Assembly (NCBI RefSeq): GCF_026625725.1
Contig: NZ_CP113060.1
Location: forward strand, 2,114,001 to 2,178,000
Reading direction: 5' to 3'
DNA: 64,000 nt
DNA from: Pseudomonas sp. SL4(2022)
GTDB lineage: Bacteria; Pseudomonadota; Gammaproteobacteria; Pseudomonadales; Pseudomonadaceae
Shown here: positions 18,333-28,136 of the stretch, piece after piece
Layout: every line of letters begins with the position of its first letter
How positions within the stretch are numbered: the first letter of the stretch is position 1
The notes under the pieces: generated by a model
Database searches by the model: none
Seen by the model: the letters and a program-made list of their open reading frames with translations, nothing else
What the model was told of the DNA's origin: nothing
Translations under genes and position numbers: made by a program

Positions 18333-20039
18333 TTACTGCGGTTTCTTAAGCGTGACGGCAGTTGTACCGATCCCGCGTGGATCGCTTGCTGCTGAAACCT
18401 TTCCGTCTTGTTTGTCCCAATACAGCACTTGCTGATTGCCGTACTGTCGGCCTGTTGCCTTCAATTGATGCCCAAGTGTCTCCAGCGCTTTAATTTCTGT
18501 TGGGTGGAAGGCGTTCGGCTCATGCTCGATCACGTCGGGCATGAACTGGTGGTGGAAGCGCGGCATCGCCGGCCAGCGTTCAATCGGCTGCTGATTCAGG
18601 TACTCCAGTATCGCCAGCAGCACCATGCTGGGAATTCGGCTGCCGCCCGGTGTGCCGAAACTGGCGAAGTCCTCGGCACTTTCGATAAAGCTTGGGCTCA
18701 TGCTCGACAGCGGCCGTTTACCAGCCGCGATGCGGTTGGCCTGGCTGCCGCTTAGGCCGTAGGTGTTGGCGCCTTGCACGTCGGCGGCGAAGTCGTCCAT
18801 TTCATTGTTCAGTAGCACCCCGGTGCCGGGTGCAGTAAATGCTGCGCCGAACGGCAGGTTGATCGACAGGGTGGCTGCCACCGCATTGCCCTCGCTGTCG
18901 AGCACCGAGAAATGGGTGGTGTGGTCGCCTTCCTGCCAGGTTTTGCTGGGCGGCAGACTGTCACTTGGCGTGGCGCGCTGCGGGTCGATGCTGCTGGCCA
19001 GTTGCTGGAGATATGTGGGGGTCAGCAGCTGCTGAACGGGGTTCTGGGCAAAGTCCGGGTCACCCAGCAGGCCGCGATCCCGGTAGGCGCGGCGTAGGGT
19101 CTCCACCACCAGGTGGCTGCGCTGCACGCGGTCTACTTGCTGCCAGGGCAATTGCTGCAGGATCAGCAGGCTCTGCCCCAGCGCGATGCCACCGGCGGAT
19201 GGTGGGGGCGCGCTGATCAATTCACGGTCCTGCTCCAGCATTATGCGCAATGGCTCGCGTTCAACGACGCGGTAGTCGGCCAGGTCCTTGAGGGTCCAGA
19301 TGCCGCCGGCATCGCGCACGGCCTTGACTAGCTGCTCCGCCACCACGCCGGCATAGAAACCCTGACCGCCCTGCCTGCCTAGCTGTTCGAGGGTGCGCGC
19401 CAGTTCGGGTTGGCGCAGCAGGCCGTATTCATCAGGTATTTCCCCCTTGTCGAGGAAGATTCGCGCGGTTTCCGCGTCCTGGCGCATGGCATCGATGCGC
19501 CAGCCAGCGCGTTCGCGGTAGACCCGGTCGATGCTCACGCCGCTGCTGGCCAGGCGGATCGCCGGTGCCAGTGAGTCGCGCAAGGGCAGACGGCCGAAGC
19601 GCTCTGCCAGCTCGACCAGCGCGGCCGGCAGGCCGGGAATGGCAGCGGCCAGTGCGCCATTCAGCGAAAGGTCTTTGCGGATCTCGCCGTCGACCCGGTA
19701 CAGGTCGGCATGGGCGGCTTGCGGGGCGCGTTCTCGGGCATCGAGAAAGCGGTAGGTTGGCGAGTCGCCGGCTTCGCGCAGCAGAAAAAAACCGCCACCG
19801 CCCAGACCTGATCCGTAAGGTTCGACCACCGCCAGGGCGGCGCTGATAGCCACAGCCGCATCAAAGGCGTTGCCGCCCAGAGCCAGGGTTTCCTGACCCG
19901 CTACGGTGGCTGCAGGGTGTGCGCTGGCAATAGCGATACGTTCAGGTTGTGCTGCGGCCTGCAGCTCAAGGGTGCAGAGTAGGGCAAACGCACCGAGCAG
20001 GGTGCGCCAGGGGAGAAGGCCGCGGATCAGGCGTCCCAT
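18333..20039 (-). CDS. ggt: Gamma-glutamyltransferase
   Basis: A 568-residue periplasmic Ntn-hydrolase that cleaves gamma-glutamyl bonds, mainly of glutathione. A signal peptide occupies about residues 1-30. The autoprocessing site is THFSV with Thr374 as the new N-terminal nucleophile of the small subunit (DHTTHFSVLD). The C-terminal glycine-rich PGGSRIPSM motif is intact. Length and order are standard. It is the last gene of a possible coaD - ferredoxin - ggt leftward run, though gaps of about 110 and 150 bases leave room for separate promoters. Confidence 0.95.
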   Translation of the reverse strand: MGRLIRGLLPWRTLLGAFALLCTLELQAAAQPERIAIASAHPAATVAGQETLALGGNAFDAAVAISAALAVVEPYGSGLGGGGFFLLREAGDSPTYRFLDARERAPQAAHADLYRVDGEIRKDLSLNGALAAAIPGLPAALVELAERFGRLPLRDSLAPAIRLASSGVSIDRVYRERAGWRIDAMRQDAETARIFLDKGEIPDEYGLLRQPELARTLEQLGRQGGQGFYAGVVAEQLVKAVRDAGGIWTLKDLADYRVVEREPLRIMLEQDRELISAPPPSAGGIALGQSLLILQQLPWQQVDRVQRSHLVVETLRRAYRDRGLLGDPDFAQNPVQQLLTPTYLQQLASSIDPQRATPSDSLPPSKTWQEGDHTTHFSVLDSEGNAVAATLSINLPFGAAFTAPGTGVLLNNEMDDFAADVQGANTYGLSGSQANRIAAGKRPLSSMSPSFIESAEDFASFGTPGGSRIPSMVLLAILEYLNQQPIERWPAMPRFHHQFMPDVIEHEPNAFHPTEIKALETLGHQLKATGRQYGNQQVLYWDKQDGKVSAASDPRGIGTTAVTLKKPQ

Positions 20040-20186
20040 TGTTTTGCAGACCCTTGGAGAGCGTCGCGAGCGAAGGCCAGGTAAGGCGAAATCAGGCGAG
20101 GCTGCGCAGTGTACGAGCTGTACATGAGCAGGCTGAGCCTGAGTTCAACACAGCATGGCCAAATGCAGTAGCTTTCCATGGGCCTG

Positions 20187-20474
<288 letters not shown>

Positions 20475-20518
20475 CTAGATGTGTACAGAAAACGGTAAGG
20501 CAAATTGTGCCGCATCAG

Positions 20519-20538
20519 GGCCGCGCATGCACGCGGCC
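20519..20538. terminator. Hairpin after coaD
   Basis: A perfect 7-bp stem (GGCCGCG / CGCGGCC, 6-nt loop) lies just after the coaD stop. There is no T tract, so it may be a processing or pausing site rather than a terminator. Confidence 0.4.
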
Positions 20539-20551
20539 ATACGCGACTGGC

Positions 20552-21494
<943 letters not shown>

Positions 21495-21516
21495 GGCCGG
21501 GCTCCTCCACGATGGC

Positions 21517-23109
21517 CTAGGCGCGCAGCCGTTCAGCCAGCTGGCTGGCCAGTTGCGCAGTCAGGCCGTAGATCGACAGCTGCGGGTTGGCGCCGATGCT
21601 GGTGGGGAACAGCGAGCCGTCATGGATCGACAGGTTGCTCAGCTGGTGGTGGCGACCCAGGCTGTCAGTGACGGCCTGCTGAGGGTCTTCCCCCATGGCG
21701 CAACCGCCCATGACGTGGGCACTGCCCAGGCGAGTGCGGTAGAGCTCCAGGCTGAGGTTGTCGATCAGACTTTTCGCTTCGGTCAGGGTTTTCACGTAAC
21801 CGGCGTCGGCATGCAGCGGCAGCACCGCCTTGGCCCCGGCGGCGAACTGGATTTCGGCCATGGTATGGAAGGCGCGGCGCACGCCGTCCCAGGTGTAGTC
21901 GGTCATCTGGTAATCAAGCACCGGACTGCCATCACCACGCAGCTCCACACGGCCTTCGGCGCTGTCCGGGTGGAAACCGTCGCGCAGCAGGGCGAGCATC
22001 ACGTTGGTGTTGGGCAGCTGTTCCATGCGCATGGCGTTGTCGATGCCGAAGCGGCCCAGCAGGGTGGCGGTCAACGCCGGTTGCAGCGGTGGCACTTCGA
22101 GCTTGTAAGACAGGCGCCCGGCGGTGCCGTCGTCCCACTGGAAGTGGTCGGAGTAGATCGACTGTGGCGCGCCGTAGAACGGATTGATCACCTGCTCGAA
22201 CAGGGCTGCTGAAAAGTTCACCAGGTGCAGGTAGGTGCGTTTGCCCGTGCGCTGGTACGGGTCCGGTGCATGCGAGCGCAGGAGAATGCCCGGCGTGTTG
22301 ATGCCGCCGCCGGAGAGGACGTAATGCTTGGCCTTGACCGTGATCTTGCGGCCATTGGGGGCGACGCTACGCTCGTCCATACCGAGGCATTCGATACCCG
22401 TGACCTTGTCGCCGTCGATCAGCAGGCGTTCGGCACGGGCCAGATAGAGCAGTTCGCCGCCTTTATCCAGGGTCGCCGGGATAGTGGTGACCAGCATTGA
22501 CTGCTTGGCGTTGGTCGGGCAGCCCATGCCGCAATAACCGAGGTTCCAGCAGCCGCGTACGTTGCGCGGAATGACTTTCCACTCATAACCGAGCTTGTCA
22601 CAGCCGCTGCTGATCACCGCGTTGTTGGCGTTCGGCGGTACGGCCCAGGGGGCGACGCCGAGGCGCTGCTCCATCTGCTCGAACCAGGGCGCCATTTCCT
22701 TGGGGCTGTGGCCTTTGACGCCGTGCTCCTTGGCCCAGTGCTCCAGCGTTGGGTCTGGGGTGCGGAAGCTCGAGGTCCAGTTGATCAGTGTGGTGCCGCC
22801 CACGGCGCGGCCTTGCATGATGGTGATCGCGCCGTCCTTGCTCATGCGCCCGATGCCTTCCTGATAGAGGCTGGCGTAGGCTTTGTCTTCGAGCATCTTG
22901 AAGTCGCTGCTGGTCTTCAGTGGGCCTTCTTCGATCAGCAGCACCTTGAAGCCGGCCGCGCTGAGGATTTCTGCGGTGGTGCCGCCGCCCGCACCGCTGC
23001 CAACGATGGCGACGTCGGCTTCGAGGGTCAGGTCGCTGTCCAGACGCGAGCCATCGTAGGTTTTCCAGCCGCGGGCCAGGCCTTCTTTAAAACTATCCGG
23101 TACAGGCAT
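21517..23109 (-). CDS. GMC family FAD-dependent oxidoreductase
   Basis: A 530-residue flavoenzyme of the glucose-methanol-choline class. The FAD-binding motif VAIVGSGAGGGTTAE lies near residue 32. The C-terminal catalytic pair is suggested by SAHVMGGCAMGEDP and by the Asn of GANPQLSIYG. A cysteine-containing stretch (WNLGYCGMGCPTNAKQ) is seen in GMC enzymes of the membrane-linked dehydrogenase type. It probably oxidises an alcohol to an aldehyde. The adjacent Tat-signal protein resembles the small subunit of such dehydrogenases, and the next gene encodes an aldehyde dehydrogenase. Confidence 0.9.
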   Translation of the reverse strand: MPVPDSFKEGLARGWKTYDGSRLDSDLTLEADVAIVGSGAGGGTTAEILSAAGFKVLLIEEGPLKTSSDFKMLEDKAYASLYQEGIGRMSKDGAITIMQGRAVGGTTLINWTSSFRTPDPTLEHWAKEHGVKGHSPKEMAPWFEQMEQRLGVAPWAVPPNANNAVISSGCDKLGYEWKVIPRNVRGCWNLGYCGMGCPTNAKQSMLVTTIPATLDKGGELLYLARAERLLIDGDKVTGIECLGMDERSVAPNGRKITVKAKHYVLSGGGINTPGILLRSHAPDPYQRTGKRTYLHLVNFSAALFEQVINPFYGAPQSIYSDHFQWDDGTAGRLSYKLEVPPLQPALTATLLGRFGIDNAMRMEQLPNTNVMLALLRDGFHPDSAEGRVELRGDGSPVLDYQMTDYTWDGVRRAFHTMAEIQFAAGAKAVLPLHADAGYVKTLTEAKSLIDNLSLELYRTRLGSAHVMGGCAMGEDPQQAVTDSLGRHHQLSNLSIHDGSLFPTSIGANPQLSIYGLTAQLASQLAERLRA

Positions 23110-23154
23110 TTAGGGTGATCTCAGGCGAATTCTTATTAGAAGTTGGGGCGCGCT

Positions 23155-23700
23155 TTAAACAGTCGGCGGCCCGGGGTAGCCGCAGTGGACCCAGGACTCT
23201 GCTCGGCTATACCAGCTCATCATCACCAGTTGCAGCAGCGAGGCGTGGCCCATTTTCAGCAGGCCGATCGAGCTGTTCTGCCAGCGGTCGAGAAACCCCT
23301 GCACGTCGGCGGGCGATGCGTTTTCCCAGCTGCCCCAGACGCCGGTCAGCGGACCACGAGTGATCGGCATGGCCAGCACGTCGAACAGCTGCACGGTCAG
23401 CTTGAGCAGTTCCGGCGAAACGTGATTAAGGCTGTAGTCGAGGCTGGTGAGGGTGCCTTCGACTGCTTGCGGCATTTTCTCGGGCGTGACTGCGCCGGCC
23501 AGCATCACCGGGATCAAGGCATGCAGAAAGGCCAGGTCGGACTCGCGGATCACCGCAAAACCAGCTTTCGGCGTACTTGCCGAGCAGCCGCTGAGGCTGG
23601 CTGTCAGCCCGGCAGTGGCGAGAAAGGCCGAACCCATCAAGCCGACCTTGAGCAGATTGCGCCGAGTTAGGACCGGCGCTTCAAGTGTGGTGTTGTGCAT
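23155..23700 (-). CDS. Tat-signal protein, likely small partner subunit of the GMC enzyme
   Basis: A 181-residue protein with a twin-arginine signal (TRRNLLKVGLMG at about 12-23) followed by a hydrophobic segment ending in SLSGC, which could also be a lipobox. The remaining helical domain has no catalytic motif I recognise; it resembles the subunit-3 type proteins that accompany GMC dehydrogenases such as gluconate 2-dehydrogenase. It lies 45 bases ahead of the GMC gene on the same strand. I infer that it helps export or anchor the oxidoreductase, which has no signal peptide of its own. Confidence 0.8.
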   Translation of the reverse strand: MHNTTLEAPVLTRRNLLKVGLMGSAFLATAGLTASLSGCSASTPKAGFAVIRESDLAFLHALIPVMLAGAVTPEKMPQAVEGTLTSLDYSLNHVSPELLKLTVQLFDVLAMPITRGPLTGVWGSWENASPADVQGFLDRWQNSSIGLLKMGHASLLQLVMMSWYSRAESWVHCGYPGPPTV

Positions 23701-23754
23701 TTATTGTTATCACCGGATCAGGCCGTAGCCCTGGCAAGCCAGGGCGGGGGGTTG

Positions 23755-25209
23755 TTAGCGAACGAAGAGCTTGTACACCAGCTTCTGCAGGGCTTTGCCG
23801 TAAGGCGGGTAGATCATCTTGGCCGCATTGAAACGCTGCTTGATAAACACACCCTTGGCCTTGCTGAAGGTCAGGAAGCCTTCATGGCCGTGGTAATGGC
23901 CCATGCCGGAGGGGCCGACACCGCCGAAGGGCATGTCATCTTGCGCGACATGCAGCAGGGTGTCGTTCAGGCACACACCGCCTGAATGGGTTTCGTGCAG
24001 CACGCGCTGTTGCTCACCCTTGTCATAGCCGAAGTAGTAGAGCGCCAGCGGTCGGTCGCGCTCGTTGATAAAGGCGAAGGCGTCTTCCAGTTTGTCGTAG
24101 GGGATGATCGGCAGCAGCGGGCCGAAGATCTCGTCCTGCATCACCTTCATCTCATCCGTCACGTTCAGCAGCACCGCTTGCGGCATGCGCCGGCCCTGGG
24201 CTTCGGGGTACAGCGGGATGATGGTCGCGCCTTTGCTTTCGGCGTCCTGCAGGTAGCTGTTGAGGCGCTGCAATTGGCGTTCGTTGATGATGGCGGTGTA
24301 GTCCGGGTTGTCCGTCAGCGCCGGGTAGAAGCCCTGCACCGCATTGCGGTAAGCCTCGACAAAGCCGTCGACGCGTGCTTTCGGTACCAGCACGTAATCC
24401 GGGGCGACGCAGGTCTGGCCGGCGTTCATGGTCTTGCCGAAGGCGATACGCTCGGCGGCATCGCTCAGCGGTACGTCGGCACTGACAATGGCCGGCGACT
24501 TGCCGCCCAGCTCCAGGGTCACCGGGGTCAGGTTGTCGGCAGCGGCGCGCATCACGTGCTTGCCGATGCTGGTGGCACCGGTGAACAGCAGGTGATCGAA
24601 CGGCAATTTGGAGAAGGCCATGCCCACCTCCGCCTCGCCGAGCGCCACGCTGACCAAATCCTCCGGGAACACCTTGGCCAGCAGGTCTTTGACCAGTTGC
24701 GAGGTGGCTGGCGTCGATTCGCTCATCTTGATCATCACCCGGTTGCCGGCCGACAGTGCGCCCACCAGTGGGCCGATGGCCAGAAACAGCGGGTAGTTCC
24801 ACGGCACGATCACCCCGACCACGCCCAACGGCTGGTAAATCACCTTGGCGGAGGCGGGCATGAACTGCATGCCGACGCTGCGGCGCGAGGGCTTCATCCA
24901 TTTTTTGATGCGTTTGGTCGCGTAGTGGATGCCATGCAGGCTGGGCATCAGTTCGGCGAGCAGGGTTTCATCGGCGCTGCGGTTGCTGAAGTCCTGGGAG
25001 ATGGCGCGCACCAGCGTCTCACGCTCATTGCTGAGCAGGTCGCGCAGGCTGTTGAGCCACTGGATGCGCTGCTCGGCCGAGGGCATCGGGTTGGCCTTGA
25101 AGGCCTGGCGCTGAAGGGCAAAGCTTTGCTGCAACTGGCTGAGCTGTTGCTGGCTCTGCTGCAGGCTTTGTTCGATGCTTTTTTCAACGAAGGCGACGTC
25201 GGCGACCAT
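23755..25209 (-). CDS. calB: Coniferyl aldehyde dehydrogenase
   Basis: A 484-residue NAD(P)-dependent aldehyde dehydrogenase. The general-base Glu is in TLELGGKSPAIV (about residue 218-228), and the nucleophile Cys is in NAGQTCVAPDYVLV (about residue 262). The long N-terminal glutamine-rich helix and hydrophobic basic C-terminus (LVYKLFVR) fit the class 3-like/coniferyl aldehyde dehydrogenase group, which in pseudomonads oxidises coniferaldehyde to ferulate. The substrate here is by family only. ATG 25209 has GGAG six bases upstream. It heads a leftward unit with the Tat and GMC genes and is divergent from a TetR gene. Confidence 0.88.
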   Translation of the reverse strand: MVADVAFVEKSIEQSLQQSQQQLSQLQQSFALQRQAFKANPMPSAEQRIQWLNSLRDLLSNERETLVRAISQDFSNRSADETLLAELMPSLHGIHYATKRIKKWMKPSRRSVGMQFMPASAKVIYQPLGVVGVIVPWNYPLFLAIGPLVGALSAGNRVMIKMSESTPATSQLVKDLLAKVFPEDLVSVALGEAEVGMAFSKLPFDHLLFTGATSIGKHVMRAAADNLTPVTLELGGKSPAIVSADVPLSDAAERIAFGKTMNAGQTCVAPDYVLVPKARVDGFVEAYRNAVQGFYPALTDNPDYTAIINERQLQRLNSYLQDAESKGATIIPLYPEAQGRRMPQAVLLNVTDEMKVMQDEIFGPLLPIIPYDKLEDAFAFINERDRPLALYYFGYDKGEQQRVLHETHSGGVCLNDTLLHVAQDDMPFGGVGPSGMGHYHGHEGFLTFSKAKGVFIKQRFNAAKMIYPPYGKALQKLVYKLFVR

Positions 25210-25282
25210 GTGCTGCTCCTTGGCGTTCCAGCAATGCAGTGGCTCAGGTGAGCTAAGACCGTTGCAGAAAAGGTGTGCTGGA

Positions 25283-25311
25283 TTTTTAGAGCAATTGCTC
25301 TAATCTGTCAA
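25283..25311 (-). promoter_or_regulatory. calB promoter with embedded perfect palindrome (TetR operator candidate)
   Basis: On the minus strand TTGACA (25306-25311) is followed after 17 bases by TAAAAA (25283-25288), a fair sigma-70 arrangement pointing at calB. An 18-bp perfect palindrome, TTAGAGCAATTGCTCTAA (25286-25303), fills the spacer and touches the -10. A divergent TetR-family gene starts 142 bases away. I infer that this regulator binds here and blocks polymerase. Confidence 0.75.
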
Positions 25312-25444
25312 ATAGGATGCCGGGGTCAGCCGACGGACGCAGCCCATCAAACAGTTGGTGTCGCATGCCAGTTGGCGCGCGGGTAACACTTTGGCTGTCT
25401 CTGCGTGTACCTTTGCCGGGCTTTTGAGTTGAGATCGAGCCGTT

Positions 25445-26104
25445 ATGTCAGCCCCACTGAAAACCCGCGAACGCATCATTCAGGAAAGCCTGGCGCTGTT
25501 TAATGCCCAGGGTGAGCGCAGTGTCACCACCAACCATATCGCGGCGCACCTGGGGATTTCACCGGGCAACCTGTACTACCACTTTCGTAACAAGCAGGCG
25601 ATCATCGCCGAGCTGTTTGCGCTCTATGAAAGCCAGGTGGACACCTTCCTGCGCCGCCCTGAAGGGCGTGCGCTGACGGTGCAGGACAAGACTTTCTACC
25701 TCGAAGCGCTGCTGGCGGCGATGTGGCATTACCGCTTTCTGCACCGTGACCTGGAGCATCTGCTCGACAGCGACCCGGCACTGGCCGAGCGCTATCGGTT
25801 GTTCGCCCAGCGCTGCCTGAGGCAGGCACAGAGCATTTATCAGGGCTTTGTCGAGGCCGGCATCCTGCTGATGGATGCCGCGCAGATCGAGGCGTTGACC
25901 CTCAACAGCTGGATCGTCATGACCTCCTGGGTGCGCTTTCTCTGCACCACCCGCGGCAACCCCGGCGATCTCAGCCAGGAGATGCTGCGCCGTGGCATCT
26001 ACCAGGTGCTGGCACTGGAAGGCGGCTACACCGCCCCGCAATCACGCGAAGCGGTGGAGGCCCTCTATGCCAAGCTGCATGTGCCGCTGGAACAGGTGAT
26101 CTGA
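25445..26104 (+). CDS. TetR family transcriptional regulator
   Basis: A 219-residue repressor. The N-terminal helix-turn-helix (about 28-50) reads SVTTNHIAAHLGISPGNLYYHFRNKQAI, typical of TetR proteins. The C-terminal ligand-binding part (about 60-200) is helical and not assignable to a ligand. It is divergent from the coniferyl aldehyde dehydrogenase / GMC unit with a 235-base shared control region that holds a perfect 18-bp palindrome. I infer control of that unit, probably by an aldehyde, alcohol or acyl derivative. Confidence 0.92.
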   Translation: MSAPLKTRERIIQESLALFNAQGERSVTTNHIAAHLGISPGNLYYHFRNKQAIIAELFALYESQVDTFLRRPEGRALTVQDKTFYLEALLAAMWHYRFLHRDLEHLLDSDPALAERYRLFAQRCLRQAQSIYQGFVEAGILLMDAAQIEALTLNSWIVMTSWVRFLCTTRGNPGDLSQEMLRRGIYQVLALEGGYTAPQSREAVEALYAKLHVPLEQVI

Positions 26105-26146
26105 ATCGTATTTGACTTTGATCGGGCGGCAGGTTGCGCTTTTGTA

Positions 26147-26215
26147 GGGTGGGTTACGCCGCGCGCAGAGGGAGTTTCGTTTGGTCATTCAGCGTTCTGT
26201 GCGGCTAACCCACCC
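26147..26215. repeat. REP-like palindromic element overlapping a gene end
   Basis: An imperfect inverted repeat. The left arm begins GGGTGGGTTACGCCGCG at 26147 and the right arm is TGCGGCTAACCCACCC ending at 26215. The GGTGGGTTA...TAACCCACC type is one I recall as common in pseudomonad intergenic DNA. Its right half (26185-26215) encodes the last ten residues and the stop of the alpha/beta hydrolase. It also lies between convergent genes and may act as a terminator for both. Confidence 0.75.
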
Positions 26216-27210
26216 AACAGTGGCTTCGTATCCTGTTCGGCCAGCCACTGTGGAATGCGCCGTTCCAGGTAATAACCTGGCTTAGTCAGGCTACCCTCGA
26301 CAAAACCGACATGGCCGCCGTGGGCGTGCAGCTCGAAATCGATGCTGGGCGACAGTTCGTTGGCTTCGGGCAGGCTGTGGGGGAAGACGAAGGGGTCATC
26401 GGCGGCCTGGATAATCAGCGTCGGCGTCTCGATCTGGCCGAGAAAGTAGCGGCTGGAAGCGCGTCGGTAGTAGTCCTCGGCATCGGCATAGCCGTGCAGC
26501 GGTGCGGTGATACGGCCGTCGAAATCCCAGAAAGTGCGCATATTGTCCAGCGGGCCGAGTTTCTCCAGGGTGGACAGCCGGTCGGCCATACCCTGGTGGG
26601 CAAACAGGCGCTGCTTGTCTTTCACGTAGGCCACCATCTCGCGCATAAAGTGGCTCTGGTAGACCCTGGAAAAGCCCATGCCGATGCGGTCGGCGCACTG
26701 ATCTAGACGAAACGGCACTGAAACTGCCACTGCACCCTGCAGCTGGCTGTCCGCGGCCGTTTCGCCGAGGTACTTGAGCAGCACATTGCCGCCAAGCGAA
26801 TAGCCCACGCCATACAGCGGCGCCATTGGCCGCTGAGCGCGCAGATGGCGCACGGTTTCCGCCAGGTCCTCGCTGGCGCCGGAGTGGTAACCTCGCGCCA
26901 GCAGGTTCGGCTCGCCTGAGCAGCCGCGCCAGTTCAGCGCCACGCTGGCCCAGCCCTGAGTGGCCAGTTGCTGCTGCAGCCCCAGCACATACAGCGAGTC
27001 GGATGAGCCCGTCAGGCCGTGCAGCACCAGCACCAGCGGTGCTTCGGCTTCGTGTGGGCCATGCCAGTCCAGATCAAGAAAGTCGCCATCGTCCAGCCAC
27101 AACCGCTCGCGCGTGCGCTCAAGCTTCGCCGGCCGGCGGCACATCGGGTTCCACAGGGTTTGCAGGTGCGGGCCGGGTAGCCACCAGGCGGGTTTGAAGG
27201 GTGTGCGCAT
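26185..27210 (-). CDS. YheT-type alpha/beta hydrolase
   Basis: A 341-residue cytosolic hydrolase. The early PHLQTLWNP motif and LVLHGLTGSSDS oxyanion segment fit the YheT/AB hydrolase-4 family. The nucleophile is in VGYSLGGNVLLKY, the acid in QAADDPFVFP and the histidine in AHGGHVGFVEG. Natural substrate unknown. I chose ATG 27210 (MRTPFKPAWW) over the longer frame to 27285. The last residues and stop codon are encoded inside a palindromic repeat element, so the C-terminus may differ from relatives. Confidence 0.88.
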   Translation of the reverse strand: MRTPFKPAWWLPGPHLQTLWNPMCRRPAKLERTRERLWLDDGDFLDLDWHGPHEAEAPLVLVLHGLTGSSDSLYVLGLQQQLATQGWASVALNWRGCSGEPNLLARGYHSGASEDLAETVRHLRAQRPMAPLYGVGYSLGGNVLLKYLGETAADSQLQGAVAVSVPFRLDQCADRIGMGFSRVYQSHFMREMVAYVKDKQRLFAHQGMADRLSTLEKLGPLDNMRTFWDFDGRITAPLHGYADAEDYYRRASSRYFLGQIETPTLIIQAADDPFVFPHSLPEANELSPSIDFELHAHGGHVGFVEGSLTKPGYYLERRIPQWLAEQDTKPLLGGLAAQNAE

Positions 27211-27293
27211 TGTTGGGGTTTCAGTCGGGAAAGTGCTCAGGCTAGAGGGTGGCGAGATAAAACAACAGCGCCATTGGTTGGGCAAATGGCTTT

Positions 27294-27509
27294 TTAGCGT
27301 CGAGTGCCGAGCCAGATCATCCGAGCGGAGAAACCGAGTGTAACTAGAGCGATAAGTCGCTGTGCTGCTAGCCCGATGGCAATACCGTCTGAGCTGTTCA
27401 TGATCCGGCTGGTAAGGCCAAAACCGATCTCTTGCTCAGTGAAAAGTAGAGCAAGGGCTAAAGCCGACAGCAGCAGATAGGGCAGATTGCCATAGATGAA
27501 ATCCTTCAT
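27294..27509 (-). CDS. Small hypothetical membrane protein
   Basis: A 71-residue protein with two hydrophobic segments (about 9-25 and 42-66) and a basic end (GTRR). ATG 27509 has a strong GAGGGG just upstream, which supports real translation. It lies 27 bases after rsmD on the same strand and probably shares its message. No family recognised. A small gene also occupies this spot in PAO1 as I recall. Confidence 0.65.
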   Translation of the reverse strand: MKDFIYGNLPYLLLSALALALLFTEQEIGFGLTSRIMNSSDGIAIGLAAQRLIALVTLGFSARMIWLGTRR

Positions 27510-27536
27510 GATCCCCTCGATCTGTTGTTGCAGGCT

Positions 27537-28136
27537 TTAGTTGCGCTGCCACAGCGCGTAATACACCTGCCCGGCCTTCTGTTCGCGGTGCAGGCGCCAG
27601 TTGCCGGGCATGCCCAGGCTGGAAGGCGGGTTCTCGCTTTCGGTGTAGATCCAGGCGTCGGCCGCCAGCCAGCCGTTCTGCTCGAGAAGGGTGCAGGCGG
27701 GCAGCAGCAGGTTCTGATTGAACGGTGGGTCGAGAAACACCAGATCGAACGGTGTCGCCGCAGGGCTTTGCAGGAAGAGCAGGGCGTCAGTCTGTTGCAG
27801 TTGGCCGTTGTCGCATTTCAGCGTGTGCAGGTGGCCGCGCAGGTTGGCAATGGCCGCTGGATTGAGGTCCAGGGCCAGGGCGCTGCCGGCGCCGCGCGAC
27901 AGTGCTTCAAGAAACAGCGCGCCGCTGCCGGCGAACAGGTCGAGCACCTTGGCACCCTCGACATAGGGCGCCAGCCAGTTGAACAGGGTTTCGCGCACGC
28001 GGTTCGGTGTCGGCCGCAGACCGGCGGCCATGGGGAAGTTGAACTGACGCGAGCGCCATTGCCCGCCGATGATCCGCAGCTGGCCATCGCCACCATGGAC
28101 GGGGGCGGCTTTTGGCGGTTTGGGTCGCTTGCTCAT
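27537..28136 (-). CDS. rsmD: 16S rRNA m2G966 methyltransferase
   Basis: The 199-residue enzyme methylates N2 of G966 in 16S rRNA during 30S assembly. The N-terminus carries the family motif RIIGGQWRSRQFNFP and RPTPNRVRETLFNWL. The SAM site is LDLFAGSGALFLEALSRGA, and the catalytic motif is FLDPPFNQN. Its ATG overlaps the stop of the upstream M16 peptidase gene by one base, so translation is probably coupled. Confidence 0.95.
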   Translation of the reverse strand: MSKRPKPPKAAPVHGGDGQLRIIGGQWRSRQFNFPMAAGLRPTPNRVRETLFNWLAPYVEGAKVLDLFAGSGALFLEALSRGAGSALALDLNPAAIANLRGHLHTLKCDNGQLQQTDALLFLQSPAATPFDLVFLDPPFNQNLLLPACTLLEQNGWLAADAWIYTESENPPSSLGMPGNWRLHREQKAGQVYYALWQRN

